The notes: generated by a model from the sequence alone, not told the origin. A stretch of 19,754 nt of DNA from Alphaproteobacteria bacterium (GCA_017958895.1 JAGDBT010000159.1:1-19754); one strand, 5' to 3'; numbered from the stretch's first letter, positions 1 to 7,690 are shown. Translations and numbers: made by a program.

Positions 1-1121
1 ATCTTTTCAATGATGTAATTTAACTGTTCATCAGTCAAATACGGAGTCATCGGAATGCTGCAAACAGTCTTGGAAAGTTTTTCACAAACCGGCAAAGAAC
101 GAGTGTTCCATTTAGCATAAGCGGTTTGAGTGTTTACCGGACGCGGATAATAAGCACCGCAAGGAATGCCGTTAGACTTTAAATAGTTCATCAGCTCATC
201 ACGATGTTCACAATGAATGGTGTACAGCGCGTAGGCAGATTGGCAATTATCCAAGATTTTTTGTTTGCCGTAATAAGAACTTAACCCCTCATCATAGCGT
301 TTGGCAACTTTATAACGAGATTTCAATTCCTCGGCAAAGACGCTCAATTTTAACAAAAGAACGGCACCTTGGAAAGAATTCATACGGCCGGTCATGCCCA
401 AACGAACATTATCATAATGGTCTTCAGGACTCATGCCGTGAACGCGGCAAGACTTAACCAATTCGTTTTCTTCGTTAGAATTGGTAAACACCGCACCACC
501 GTCACCATAGCCGCCGAGCGGTTTGGTCGGATAGAATGAAGTAGCACTCATATCGGCAATCGAGCAGGCATTTTTGCCATGATATACCGAACCGAAACTT
601 TGGCAAGAATCGGAAAGAACTTTCATGCCGTTTTCATGAGCAATTTTGATGATTTCATCATAATCGCAAGGAGAACCGAAAATATCAACGGCAATAACAG
701 CTTTAAGATTTAACTTTCCTTCGGCTTTTACTTCAGCAATAGCGCGCTTCAAATCATTGATATCCATATTATAAGTATTCGGATCCGAATCAATGAAAAT
801 AGGGGTTGCACCAAGCAAAACCGGAGCTTCGGCCGAAGCAACAAAAGTAAATGAAGAAACAAATACGGCATCGCCCGGTTTAACATCCCAAGCCATTAAG
901 GCCAAGGTTAAAGCATCAGTGCCCGAACCACAGGTTGAGCAATATTTGGTGCCGGCATATTCTGCCAATTTGTTATCAAGCTCTCTGGTTTCCGGACCTT
1001 GACAATAAGCACCGTGATTTAAAATATTTTTGAAAGCATCTAAAAATTTTTCTTGTCCGATAACTTTTTGAGTGGTTGCACAATCAAAAAGATTAATCGG
1101 TTCAGTTGGTTTATTGGTCAT
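1..1121 (-). CDS. DegT/DnrJ/EryC1/StrS-family PLP-dependent sugar aminotransferase (WbpE-like), 3' end cut by window edge
   Basis: The minus-strand frame is open from an ATG at 1119-1121 to the left edge, giving 373 residues, close to the usual full length of about 360-380. The family transfers an amino group from glutamate to a keto group on a nucleotide-activated sugar, in making amino sugars for surface polysaccharide. Visible motifs are an N-terminal GxYxxGPE-type stretch (HGAYCQGPETREL), CGSGTDALTLAL for PLP phosphate binding, a central DSCQSFGS and the PLP-lysine motif SFYPTKPLGGYGDGGAVFT with Lys at about residue 200. This motif and the general similarity to WbpE (UDP-3-keto-GlcNAcA aminotransferase) favour that subgroup, but the exact substrate is inferred. 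The start is supported by AAGGA about 7 nt upstream and a promoter at 1158-1186. A sugar-pathway role fits galE and the membrane glycosyltransferase elsewhere in the window, though they are not adjacent. Confidence 0.9.
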   Translation of the reverse strand, partial: MTNKPTEPINLFDCATTQKVIGQEKFLDAFKNILNHGAYCQGPETRELDNKLAEYAGTKYCSTCGSGTDALTLALMAWDVKPGDAVFVSSFTFVASAEAPVLLGATPIFIDSDPNTYNMDINDLKRAIAEVKAEGKLNLKAVIAVDIFGSPCDYDEIIKIAHENGMKVLSDSCQSFGSVYHGKNACSIADMSATSFYPTKPLGGYGDGGAVFTNSNEENELVKSCRVHGMSPEDHYDNVRLGMTGRMNSFQGAVLLLKLSVFAEELKSRYKVAKRYDEGLSSYYGKQKILDNCQSAYALYTIHCEHRDELMNYLKSNGIPCGAYYPRPVNTQTAYAKWNTRSLPVCEKLSKTVCSIPMTPYLTDEQLNYIIEK

Positions 1122-1157
1122 ATTTTTTTCCTTATATAAAAGTTTCAACTGTTGTGT

Positions 1158-1186
1158 AATTTACAGCTTATGGGGTTTGCTTGCAA
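1158..1186 (-). promoter_or_regulatory. Predicted sigma-70 promoter of the aminotransferase gene
   Basis: On the minus strand TTGCAA (1181-1186) is followed after 17 nt by TAAATT (1158-1163). Transcription would start near 1151, leaving a leader of about 30 nt with the ribosome binding site. Match to consensus is moderate and the call rests on position and spacing. Confidence 0.4.
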
Positions 1187-1203
1187 CACACAAAAAATTA
1201 CGG

Positions 1204-1221
1204 TTTTGTAACATTACAAAA
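1204..1221. repeat. Perfect AT-rich inverted repeat upstream of the aminotransferase promoter
   Basis: TTTTGTAA and TTACAAAA face each other with two bases (CA) between them. The repeat lies between the terminator of the barrel-protein gene (1225-1249) and the -35 box of the aminotransferase. It could be an operator or just an extension of the terminator region; the sequence does not decide. Confidence 0.4.
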
Positions 1222-1224
1222 TAA

Positions 1225-1249
1225 TTAAGGCGTCTTTGCGACGCCTTAA
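1225..1249 (-). terminator. Intrinsic terminator of the outer-membrane barrel gene
   Basis: A perfect 10-bp stem (1225-1234 with 1240-1249, containing AAGGCGTC) closes a 5-nt loop. It begins 21 nt after the stop of the minus-strand gene ending at 1271. In that direction it is followed by a T-rich stretch (TTATTTTGT), a slightly imperfect U-tract. Confidence 0.75.
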
Positions 1250-1270
1250 CTATAAGAATTTCGGTAATCA

Positions 1271-1873
1271 TTAGAAACTGTATCTGAAACCGAACAGAAT
1301 TTCATGATCAAGAACCGAGGTCTTTACAACACCATTCGGAATTTCTTTGCGAACGCGACCATAATCGGCAAAGCGATAGCCGGCATCCAAAGCCCAAATG
1401 GAATTGATGTCATAGGTTATACCGGTCATAACTTGCCAAGCAAGATTATAAGCGGATTTAACACCACGATCACGGAAATCGGTCTTTACATAAGACATGC
1501 CCATACCGGCACCGATATACGGTGTCCAAGAAGAACAATTGCGATAGTCTAAGTAAAGGTTGGCCATTGTGGAATCTTTACGAAGTTTCAAGTGAACATA
1601 ATCACCGGCAATTTTTCCGCCTCTTTTAACATTGTGAGAGGTATTAAATTCCAATTCTCCGCGAACATACCCGGCACGAAGACCATAAGCAAAATGTGAG
1701 CCGATAACATTTTTATTTCTGTGGTCACGAGCAATACCGTTGCCGTCGGCAACTTTCATCTTAACCAAATCAAAATCATAAGACGCCTTGGCTGAAACAT
1801 ATTGCTTTACTTTTGCCTCTGCAGCTGCACTCAATAAGCAAGCCACACCGACTAATAACAACAATTTTTTCAT
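1271..1873 (-). CDS. Outer-membrane beta-barrel protein (Opa/OmpA-like, OMP_b-brl type)
   Basis: A 200-residue secreted protein with a clear signal peptide: MKK, a Leu/Val/Ala core and an AEA site near residue 20. The mature part shows alternating polar/hydrophobic strands, Gly/Tyr-rich turns (YIGAGMGMSYVK, ALDAGYRFADYG) and ends GFRYSF with a terminal Phe, the usual signature for BAM-dependent insertion in the outer membrane. Size and strand spacing fit a small eight-stranded barrel of the opacity/OmpA-like type found in many alphaproteobacteria. The role is not determinable; such proteins are often structural or adhesive. The gene is monocistronic, with AAGGA 7 nt before the ATG, a promoter at 1918-1946 and a terminator at 1225-1249. 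Confidence 0.88.
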   Translation of the reverse strand: MKKLLLLVGVACLLSAAAEAKVKQYVSAKASYDFDLVKMKVADGNGIARDHRNKNVIGSHFAYGLRAGYVRGELEFNTSHNVKRGGKIAGDYVHLKLRKDSTMANLYLDYRNCSSWTPYIGAGMGMSYVKTDFRDRGVKSAYNLAWQVMTGITYDINSIWALDAGYRFADYGRVRKEIPNGVVKTSVLDHEILFGFRYSF

Positions 1874-1917
1874 TTCAAAATCCTTTTTTATTGTTTAGAA
1901 CTAAACTGTACGATTGA

Positions 1918-1946
1918 ACTTTAGGACTATAAAAAACATTAGTCAA
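1918..1946 (-). promoter_or_regulatory. Predicted sigma-70 promoter of the barrel-protein gene
   Basis: On the minus strand TTGACT (1941-1946) and TAAAGT (1918-1923) are 17 nt apart. Transcription would start near 1911, about 37 nt before the ATG. Confidence 0.5.
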
Positions 1947-1960
1947 GGTTGTTTTGATTT

Positions 1961-2671
1961 TTATTCATAGGCATAAAGAGTTTTGCCGTTTCGGCGCAAC
2001 CAACTGTTGCCGCGACTCCACTCCGGACAGAGAAGATCGACGCATTTCCAAAATTCATCGGAGTGGTCCTGATGTTTCAGATGAGCCACTTCATGAGCCA
2101 TCAGATAAAAAATCACATAATCGGGAGCCAAAGCAATTCGCCAGCTGTAATTTATATTATTGAGTGATGAGCAGCTGCCCCAACGCGATTTGGTATCTTT
2201 GATGATTACTTTATTTACTTTGCAGCCGATTTTTTTTGCCAGTTCGTTTGAAATTTTATAAAATTCGACGGCCGCGCGACGACGAATATAATCACGCACT
2301 CGCCGATGCAAAAATTCAATATCACCGGAAACAGATAAACAACCGTCTTCCAAGTGCACTCCGCTTCGATTTTCCGGAGAATGTTTTATTATTACTTTTT
2401 GCCCGAACAGCGATATTTGTTCTCCGTCTTCAAAACGGCGTATTTGCGGCAATTTTTTCAAAGATTCGATAATCCAATCCATGTTTTCGTTTACAAACTC
2501 AACGGCGCGCCGGCGACTGCAAAATTTCGGCACCGATAAAACAGGAATTCTGTTTTTGCTGTCAATGCGCAAAACCAGTTTTCCGTAGGAACGCGAAGGC
2601 ACGACTTTTATATCCATGCCGACAGCTTCGCTGATATCAAACGTCTTGCCAGTCAACAATGTAATTTTCAT
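1961..2671 (-). CDS. YgjP-like metallopeptidase domain protein (DUF45 / M48-like)
   Basis: A 236-residue soluble protein with the zinc-protease motif HEVAH at residues 193-197, a third probable ligand His203 in HQDHSDEFW, and the family-typical TKSRWGSCSS at 160-169. This combination (WGSC, then HExxHL, then H..FW) defines the YgjP/DUF45 family. The family is thought to be a zinc-dependent peptidase or hydrolase; no substrate can be read from sequence. The chosen ATG overlaps the end of the preceding YcgN-type gene by 35 nt and has AAGGTAAGAG just upstream. A second ATG at 2617 would avoid the overlap but lacks a ribosome binding site and would remove 18 residues. It is the last gene of the cluster that begins with dnaB, so it is probably co-transcribed. 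Confidence 0.9.
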   Translation of the reverse strand: MKITLLTGKTFDISEAVGMDIKVVPSRSYGKLVLRIDSKNRIPVLSVPKFCSRRRAVEFVNENMDWIIESLKKLPQIRRFEDGEQISLFGQKVIIKHSPENRSGVHLEDGCLSVSGDIEFLHRRVRDYIRRRAAVEFYKISNELAKKIGCKVNKVIIKDTKSRWGSCSSLNNINYSWRIALAPDYVIFYLMAHEVAHLKHQDHSDEFWKCVDLLCPEWSRGNSWLRRNGKTLYAYE

Positions 2672-3140
2672 AGTCTCTTACCTTGGTTTCATTCACTAAT
2701 TCTCTGGTGTTTGCGGACATTCCCGCCTCATACACGCTATCGGCTTTGCCGGTGATTAACGGGTGCCATTGAGGCAGGTCATAACCGTTATCCAAAAGCC
2801 AATAAGCGCAGGTTTTCGGCAACCAACGCGGTTTTTCGCGAACTGCCGCCAAATCTATATCACGGCAATCTTTAACCGCCTCAAAACGATGCTCATAAAT
2901 TTTACACAGACAAGTTTTGCAATCTAAAAAACGACAGTGCGTGTTGGTATATTTTACCTTGCCTTTAATTTCCAGTTTATTCAAACAACACTTGCCGCAT
3001 CCGTCGCACAAAGCTTCCCATTCCGCTTTGCTGAGTTGTTCCAATTTTTTATGTTTCCAAAATTCCGGTTTGAGTTTTTTGAACTCATCAACTCGTTGTT
3101 GAGGATTATAGAGATCTTCTTGCCAAACATTCGAACTCAT
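2637..3140 (-). CDS. YcgN-type UPF0260 protein (YkgJ-like Cys-cluster family)
   Basis: This 167-residue protein aligns by eye along its length with E. coli YcgN (UPF0260): AEWEALCDGCGKCC, then CRFLDCKTCLCKIYEHRF, then DC, WLPKTCAYWLL, LPQWHPLITG and a C-terminal VDWQDV. The CxxCxxCC cluster and later cysteines are the family's presumed metal or iron-sulfur ligands. The family is annotated as a zinc- or iron-chelate-binding fold of unknown function. It starts at an ATG overlapping the stop of the previous gene by 4 nt (ATGA) with AGGAG 8 nt upstream, so translation is probably coupled. The upstream gene is a shorter paralog, making a tandem pair. Confidence 0.9.
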   Translation of the reverse strand: MSSNVWQEDLYNPQQRVDEFKKLKPEFWKHKKLEQLSKAEWEALCDGCGKCCLNKLEIKGKVKYTNTHCRFLDCKTCLCKIYEHRFEAVKDCRDIDLAAVREKPRWLPKTCAYWLLDNGYDLPQWHPLITGKADSVYEAGMSANTRELVNETKVRDYENYIVDWQDV

Positions 3141-3523
3141 AAGTTATTCTCCTCAACGATGTGTTTTTCCCAATCGCTTTTTTTGACTTGAGTCTGGGAT
3201 ATGATTTTTCCGGTCAATTTTGTGAATTTTTGCGGTCGGTAATTCCGGTCAAAGAGTTTGCGATAAGCACACATTTTAGGCATCCACGGAAGCTTGTCGA
3301 CATTATCTTTGGTTATTTTCAGACACTCCGGTTGCCTTTCAAACCGTTTTTCGTAAACCGAGCAACGACAGTTTTTTTCATCATAATAACGACAGGCAAT
3401 ATCCGTATGATAGAGTTCTCCCGTTTCTTCATCTTCCAAAGTCAGCAGGCAACAACGCCCGCAATGGTTGCAAATTGCTTCCCATTGTTGTTCGGTTAAG
3501 TTATACCATGCTTTATCAGTCAT
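3137..3523 (-). CDS. Second, shorter YcgN-type UPF0260 paralog
   Basis: The protein (128 residues from the chosen start) has the same layout as its neighbour: WEAICNHCGRCC, then ACRYYDEKNCRCSVYEKRF, then EC and WMPKMCAY. It departs after that: the DLPxWHPLxTG region becomes RPQKFTKLTGK and the C-terminal WQD element becomes SDWEKHI. Key cysteines are kept, so a metal-binding role is likely retained. Start choice: an ATG at 3521-3523 gives MTDKAWYNL and overlaps the dnaB stop by 8 nt. The frame extends to an ATG at 3544, but those seven residues (MTGCRKK) lie wholly in dnaB and have no ribosome binding site. Neither start has a good Shine-Dalgarno, so coupling to dnaB termination is likely. 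Confidence 0.85.
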   Translation of the reverse strand: MTDKAWYNLTEQQWEAICNHCGRCCLLTLEDEETGELYHTDIACRYYDEKNCRCSVYEKRFERQPECLKITKDNVDKLPWMPKMCAYRKLFDRNYRPQKFTKLTGKIISQTQVKKSDWEKHIVEENNL

Positions 3524-4988
3524 TTTTTTGCGGCAACCTGTCATCTTCTGCTAAATTACCGAATTGGGTGAATTCACCGTTCCAATAAAGTTTTACGGTG
3601 CCGGTAGGACCATGACGTTGTTTACCGATAATAACTTCGGCTAAATTAGCGGTTTGGCGATCACGAATTTCCCAATCGGCATGCTTTTTTAAGAAAGTTT
3701 CTTCAGATTCATTTTCCTGACGTTTCGGTTCGGAATTATGAATATAGTAGTTTTGTCTGAATACGAACATTACAATATCGGCATCTTGCTCAATGGATCC
3801 TGATTCGCGCAAATCCGACATTTGCGGTTGCTTATCTTCACGAGATTCAACACTGCGGTTTAATTGCGAAAGAGCAATAACCGGTATTTTTAACTCCTTG
3901 GCTAAAATCTTTAAACCGCGGGAAATTTCGGAAACTTCCTGAACACGGTTTCCTTCGCTTTTTTTATCACCGGTGCCGCCGATAAGTTGGATATAATCGA
4001 TAACAACCAAGCCCAAACCTTTGGAACGTTTCAATCTTCTGGCACGTGAGCGAATGGCATTTATGCTTATGCCCGGAGTATCATCAATGTATAACGGAAT
4101 GGTTTCTAATTCGCGTACGGCGGCAGCTATGCGGGTGAATTCCGATTCCTGCAAATCACCGGTGCGCATTTTATGGCTTGAAGTTTGAGTGGCGGTAGAT
4201 AACACACGCGAGGCCAATTCATCGGCCGACATTTCCAAAGAAAAGAAGGCAACTCCTTTTTTATCTGCGGGAGTATCTTTGTCACGCGATAAAAATTCTG
4301 CCACATTATAGGCAATATTTGTGGCTAAAGCGGTTTTTCCCATACCCGGACGGCCGGCTATAATAATTAAATCAGAGTCGTTGAGACCGCCGATTTTGTA
4401 ATCAAGTTGGACCAAACCGGTAGGTATTCCGGAGATTCGTCCTTCTTTTTGATAGGCTTTTTCTATGTAAGAAAGCGAAGAATTTAAGGCCGATTGAAAA
4501 TCCATAAAACCGCCTTGATTATCGCCGCGGTCGGCCAGGGAATAAAGAGCTTTTTCCGCTTGGCTGATTTGTTCTTCGGCTGAGATATCCAAATTTTCTT
4601 CCAAAGCATCGTTGACAATTTCATATCCAGTGTTGATCAGCTCGCGGCGCAAATATTTGTCATAAATGAATTGGGCATAATATTCCACATTAGTCAAAGG
4701 AGAGGCACTTTCCGCCAATTTCACGAGATAAGGAAATCCGCCGACCTGATCCAATGTTCCTTCCTGTTCAAAATAGTTTTTTAAGGTTATTATATCGGCA
4801 GTGTGTTCTCGATTAAGCAGTTTGGACATGGCATCATAAATTTTTTGATGGGTGGAATCGGCAAAATAAGCCGATTTCAGAAGGTCTGCTATTTTTTCAT
4901 AGGCTTTGTTGTTTATCAGTAAAGTGCCGATAAGAGCCTGTTCCGCCTCTATATTTTTAGGCAATTTTGTAGCGTCTATTTTTTCCAT
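3516..4988 (-). CDS. dnaB: Replicative DNA helicase DnaB
   Basis: A 490-residue hexameric ring helicase that unwinds DNA at the replication fork. The N-terminal domain (about 10-110) begins NIEAEQALIGTLL, typical of DnaB. The RecA-like C-terminal domain follows a linker near 150-185 and has Walker A GRPGMGKTA (Lys218), Walker B VVIDY (Asp331), SQLNRSVE (about 374-381) and SDLRESGSIEQDADIVMF (391-408). Length is normal and no intein or frameshift is seen. The ATG has AGAGGA 6 nt upstream. It is first in a minus-strand cluster with two YcgN paralogs and a YgjP-like peptidase, and is divergent from galE. Its promoter overlaps DnaA boxes, suggesting control by the initiator. Confidence 0.97.
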   Translation of the reverse strand: MEKIDATKLPKNIEAEQALIGTLLINNKAYEKIADLLKSAYFADSTHQKIYDAMSKLLNREHTADIITLKNYFEQEGTLDQVGGFPYLVKLAESASPLTNVEYYAQFIYDKYLRRELINTGYEIVNDALEENLDISAEEQISQAEKALYSLADRGDNQGGFMDFQSALNSSLSYIEKAYQKEGRISGIPTGLVQLDYKIGGLNDSDLIIIAGRPGMGKTALATNIAYNVAEFLSRDKDTPADKKGVAFFSLEMSADELASRVLSTATQTSSHKMRTGDLQESEFTRIAAAVRELETIPLYIDDTPGISINAIRSRARRLKRSKGLGLVVIDYIQLIGGTGDKKSEGNRVQEVSEISRGLKILAKELKIPVIALSQLNRSVESREDKQPQMSDLRESGSIEQDADIVMFVFRQNYYIHNSEPKRQENESEETFLKKHADWEIRDRQTANLAEVIIGKQRHGPTGTVKLYWNGEFTQFGNLAEDDRLPQKND

Positions 4989-5045
4989 TTTAGTCCTCTG
5001 CTTGTATTTTATCTTGAATCGTTATAAATAAATCGGAGCGAAAAT

Positions 5046-5074
5046 ATTATACAAATATTTTTTATCTTGTGGAT
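5046..5074 (-). promoter_or_regulatory. Predicted dnaB promoter, -35 region covered by a DnaA box
   Basis: On the minus strand a perfect -10 TATAAT lies at 5046-5051. The -35 position (about 5069-5074) reads ATCCAC, a poor match, but is inside a perfect DnaA box. A perfect -10 with a weak -35 fits a promoter that depends on, or is blocked by, a bound protein. Transcription would start near 5039, giving a leader of about 50 nt. Confidence 0.5.
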
Positions 5075-5085
5075 AATGGGTATAA
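5068..5085 (-). promoter_or_regulatory. Two abutting DnaA boxes in the dnaB-galE intergenic region
   Basis: On the minus strand TTATCCACA (5068-5076) is an exact match to the DnaA-box consensus TTATNCACA. It is directly preceded by TTATACCCA (5077-5085), which has one mismatch. The pair sits over the -35 region of the predicted dnaB promoter. Only two boxes and no unwinding-element array were seen, so regulation is more likely than an origin. Confidence 0.55.
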
Positions 5086-5143
5086 AAAATAATTTATCAC
5101 GAGAAATTTTGCTATTTTAGGAATAAGTCGCGGAGGGGGGAAT

Positions 5144-6115
5144 ATGTCTGAAGAAAAAATATTGGTTATCGGCGGCGCCGGCTATATAGGCAGTCATGTC
5201 GTTAAGGCCTTATCGGAAGATGGTTTTGCCGTTGTTGTTTATGATAACTTATCAACGGGACAGAAAATAAATTTGTGCGCCAAAGCTGAGTTTGTTCAAG
5301 GAGATATTCTGGATGAGGAAAAACTCAATTCCGTGATGTCGCAAGGTTTTTCGGCGGTGGTTCATTTGGCGGCCAAAAAAGCGGTCGGTGAATCAATGGA
5401 GCATCCCGAGATATATTCCCGCAACAATATAAACGGTTCCGTAAACATTTTTAATGCGATGCTGAAAAAAGGCATAAAGAATATAGTCTTTTCGTCGACC
5501 TCGGCGGTTTACGGAACTCCGCAATATTTGCCTTTGGATGAAAAGCATCCCGTAAATCCGTTGAGTTTTTACGGTTTTACCAAGGCGGAAATTGAAAGAA
5601 TAATGAGTTGGTATTCGCAATTAAAAGATTTTCATTATGTTGCACTGCGTTATTTTAATGCGGTCGGCTATGCCGCAGACGGTTCAATCCGCGGCAAAGA
5701 AATAAATTCGCAAAATTTGTTGCCGTTGGTTATGGAAACCGCTGTGGGAAAACGCGAAAAGTTATATGTTTACGGCAACGATTATGATACTCCTGACGGC
5801 ACTTGTATTCGTGATTATATCCATGTGGAAGATTTGGCAAGTGCACATGTTGCGGCAATTAAAAAATTTCTTTCCGATAATCGCTCATACACAGTTAATT
5901 TAGGCACCAACAAGGGGACTTCCGTTTTGGAAATTATTAAAGCAACGGAAAAAGTTACCGGACAACACATCAATTATGAATTTGCACCGCGACGTGCCGG
6001 TGATCCGGCCAAGGTGGTGGCAACCAACGATTATGCCGAAAAGTTGTTGGGATGGAAGCCGAAATATCAAAATATTGAACAGATAATAGAAACGGTTTGG
6101 AATTTGGAGAAATAA
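5144..6115 (+). CDS. galE: UDP-glucose 4-epimerase GalE
   Basis: A 323-residue extended short-chain dehydrogenase that interconverts UDP-glucose and UDP-galactose (possibly also the N-acetyl forms) with bound NAD. It has the Rossmann motif GGAGYIGSH (10-18), VYDNLSTG (33-39 region), catalytic SSTSAVYG (117-124), the YxxxK pair Tyr143/Lys147 in SFYGFTK, and ALRYFNAVGY, all typical of GalE. Length is slightly short but within range. A very strong GGAGGGGGG precedes the ATG. The stop overlaps the next ATG by one base (TAATG), so the TerC gene is co-translated. It likely supplies galactose-type precursors for surface glycans. Confidence 0.95.
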   Translation: MSEEKILVIGGAGYIGSHVVKALSEDGFAVVVYDNLSTGQKINLCAKAEFVQGDILDEEKLNSVMSQGFSAVVHLAAKKAVGESMEHPEIYSRNNINGSVNIFNAMLKKGIKNIVFSSTSAVYGTPQYLPLDEKHPVNPLSFYGFTKAEIERIMSWYSQLKDFHYVALRYFNAVGYAADGSIRGKEINSQNLLPLVMETAVGKREKLYVYGNDYDTPDGTCIRDYIHVEDLASAHVAAIKKFLSDNRSYTVNLGTNKGTSVLEIIKATEKVTGQHINYEFAPRRAGDPAKVVATNDYAEKLLGWKPKYQNIEQIIETVWNLEK

Positions 6116-7083
6116 TGGAAACGGCAGATGTTTTAACAACGGCACACGGCACACTTTCGTCTTTCGGATTGTGGACTTGTTTCGGAATTGTGGTGATTTT
6201 GCTGTTGGCGGCAGATTTATTTTGGTTTAATCGCAAAAACGAAGAACCGCATTTCTGGCATACGTTATGGATTTGTATTGCCTATATTGCGGCGGCGGTG
6301 GCTTTCGGATTTTTTGTTTGGTATGAAGACGGCGCCGAAAAAGGTATGGAATATTTTACCGGCTATTTGTTGGAAAAAAGTCTGTCCATGGATAATATCT
6401 TTGTGATGTCTATGATTTTTGCCACTCTCGGAGTGCCGAAAATATATCAACATCGTGTGCTTTTTTGGGGAATTATCGGGGCGTTGGTAATGCGCGGAAT
6501 TTTAATCGGCGTGGGCGATGCTCTGGTGGTCAGATTTAATTGGATTCTTTATCTGTTTTCGGCCTTTTTGATTTATACCGGTATAAAAATGTTTTTGCAC
6601 CGCGGTGATGAAAATGCCGATATACGCGAAACCAAACTTTATAAAGTTCTTTCCAAGATTTTCCATGTTACGCACGAAATTCGCGGAGAGCATTTTTTTG
6701 TTAAAGAAAACGGCAAACATTATATAACTCCGCTGTTTTTTGCTTTAATAATTATTGAAACCATGGATGTGGTTTTTGCCCTTGACAGTATTCCGGCGAT
6801 TTTTCTGGTAACCACTGATGTATATATTGTTTATACAAGCAATATTTTTGCCATTTTGGGCCTGCGCGCTTTATACTTTTTGCTGGCCGCTATTATTGAT
6901 AAATTTGTTTATTTGAAGCCGGCGATTTCTCTGATTTTGATTTTTATCGGTATAAAGATATTTTTGCCGAAAATCGGAATTGAAGTTCAAGAATGGCAAT
7001 CTTTGAGCGTAACACTGGGACTGTTGGCCGGTGGTATTTTGTGCTCGTTGTTTAAGGGAAAAATCGGCATTGGCGGAAAATAA
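6115..7083 (+). CDS. terC: TerC-family integral membrane protein (Alx/TerC-like)
   Basis: A 322-residue polytopic inner-membrane protein. The family signatures are present: SLSMDNIFVMSMIF with Asp93, RVLFWGIIGALVMRG (114-128), and ETMDVVFALDSIPAIF with Glu215, Asp218 and Asp224. These acidic residues in membrane helices are the family's proposed metal-binding sites. Characterised homologues export manganese or are linked to metal loading of secreted proteins; the substrate here is inferred. The ATG at 6115 overlaps the galE stop by one base and has GGAG upstream. An in-frame TTG at 6097 would add six residues inside galE and is not needed. No manganese riboswitch leader can fit before it, as the gene abuts galE. 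Confidence 0.9.
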   Translation: METADVLTTAHGTLSSFGLWTCFGIVVILLLAADLFWFNRKNEEPHFWHTLWICIAYIAAAVAFGFFVWYEDGAEKGMEYFTGYLLEKSLSMDNIFVMSMIFATLGVPKIYQHRVLFWGIIGALVMRGILIGVGDALVVRFNWILYLFSAFLIYTGIKMFLHRGDENADIRETKLYKVLSKIFHVTHEIRGEHFFVKENGKHYITPLFFALIIIETMDVVFALDSIPAIFLVTTDVYIVYTSNIFAILGLRALYFLLAAIIDKFVYLKPAISLILIFIGIKIFLPKIGIEVQEWQSLSVTLGLLAGGILCSLFKGKIGIGGK

Positions 7084-7621
7084 ATTTTATTTAAGCTTCG
7101 GACGTCATGAAAAACCGGATTATGAATACGGCATAGAAAAAGAAGGTATGTTGCGAACATGGTTTCTCGGAAGACAATTGCAAAAAGAACTTCCCATGTG
7201 TGCCACGGTTTATTGTTCTCCATTGCCGCGAGCGGAAAAAACGGCATTTTTTCAAGCTTTGGGTTTGGGATGCAAAAATTTGGCGGTCAATGATAATTTG
7301 CACGAAAGCACCCCGAAATTCAATATAGAACGTTTTGTTAATCAGGTTATAAGCACAGCCGGCGACAAGTCTTTTTATCATCATTTTGTTACGCATCTGC
7401 CGGTAATTGAAAAACTGGGATTACCGGAATTGGGAGCGGGAGAAATTTGTCTTTTGACCGCAGAAAATAAAGACGAGATGTTGTCTGAAAATTACACGGT
7501 TAAAGTGATTACCAAACAGGAACCGGATTTTAATTGGCGAAAACAAAGGGGGCTTTTGCCTGAGAGATTGGTATTACTATCCGCCGAGGAAATATATCAA
7601 ATATTGCAACAATCAGATTAA
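7070..7621 (+). CDS. Divergent histidine-phosphatase-superfamily protein
   Basis: About 183 residues with a recognisable but degenerate phosphoglycerate-mutase-like plan. FGRHE (Arg12-His13) stands for the catalytic RHG, SPLPRAEKTA (Arg54) for the second arginine, LHES (Glu79) for the acid, and THLP (His109) for the second histidine. The glycine after the catalytic His is Glu. The core catalytic residues are therefore kept and activity is plausible; the substrate is unknown. No ATG lies near the motif: the best start is TTG at 7070 with AAGGGA about 9 nt upstream, overlapping the terC stop by 14 nt. A GTG at 7031 is possible but lies deeper in terC. It is probably translated from the galE-terC transcript. 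No clear terminator follows. Confidence 0.7.
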   Translation: MAENKFYLSFGRHEKPDYEYGIEKEGMLRTWFLGRQLQKELPMCATVYCSPLPRAEKTAFFQALGLGCKNLAVNDNLHESTPKFNIERFVNQVISTAGDKSFYHHFVTHLPVIEKLGLPELGAGEICLLTAENKDEMLSENYTVKVITKQEPDFNWRKQRGLLPERLVLLSAEEIYQILQQSD

Positions 7622-7681
7622 GAAAAACCATTAAGAAAGTGCTTATATTTCTGCAAAATTAATAGCATTTTAAGTAATTTA

Positions 7682-7690
7682 TGCTATCCT
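7682..7690 (+). promoter_or_regulatory. Possible extended -10 promoter before tolQ
   Basis: TGCTATCCT fits an extended -10 (TG, one base, then a -10-like hexamer), with no convincing -35. Transcription would start near 7697, about 35 nt before tolQ. The evidence is weak and readthrough from the galE group cannot be excluded. Confidence 0.3.

Noticed and set aside
793..1002. Plus-strand 69-residue frame inside the aminotransferase
   Set aside because: It is the complement of a strongly conserved DegT coding region and has no ribosome binding site; the aminotransferase on the other strand explains the open frame.
5046..5085. Chromosomal replication origin at the DnaA boxes
   Set aside because: Only two boxes occur, with no array or neighbouring dnaA, dnaN or hemE-type origin genes. 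Regulation of dnaB is the simpler reading.
6097..6114. TTG start for terC inside galE
   Set aside because: The ATG at 6115 has GGAG at proper spacing and a TAATG overlap with galE typical of coupling; the extra six residues add nothing conserved.
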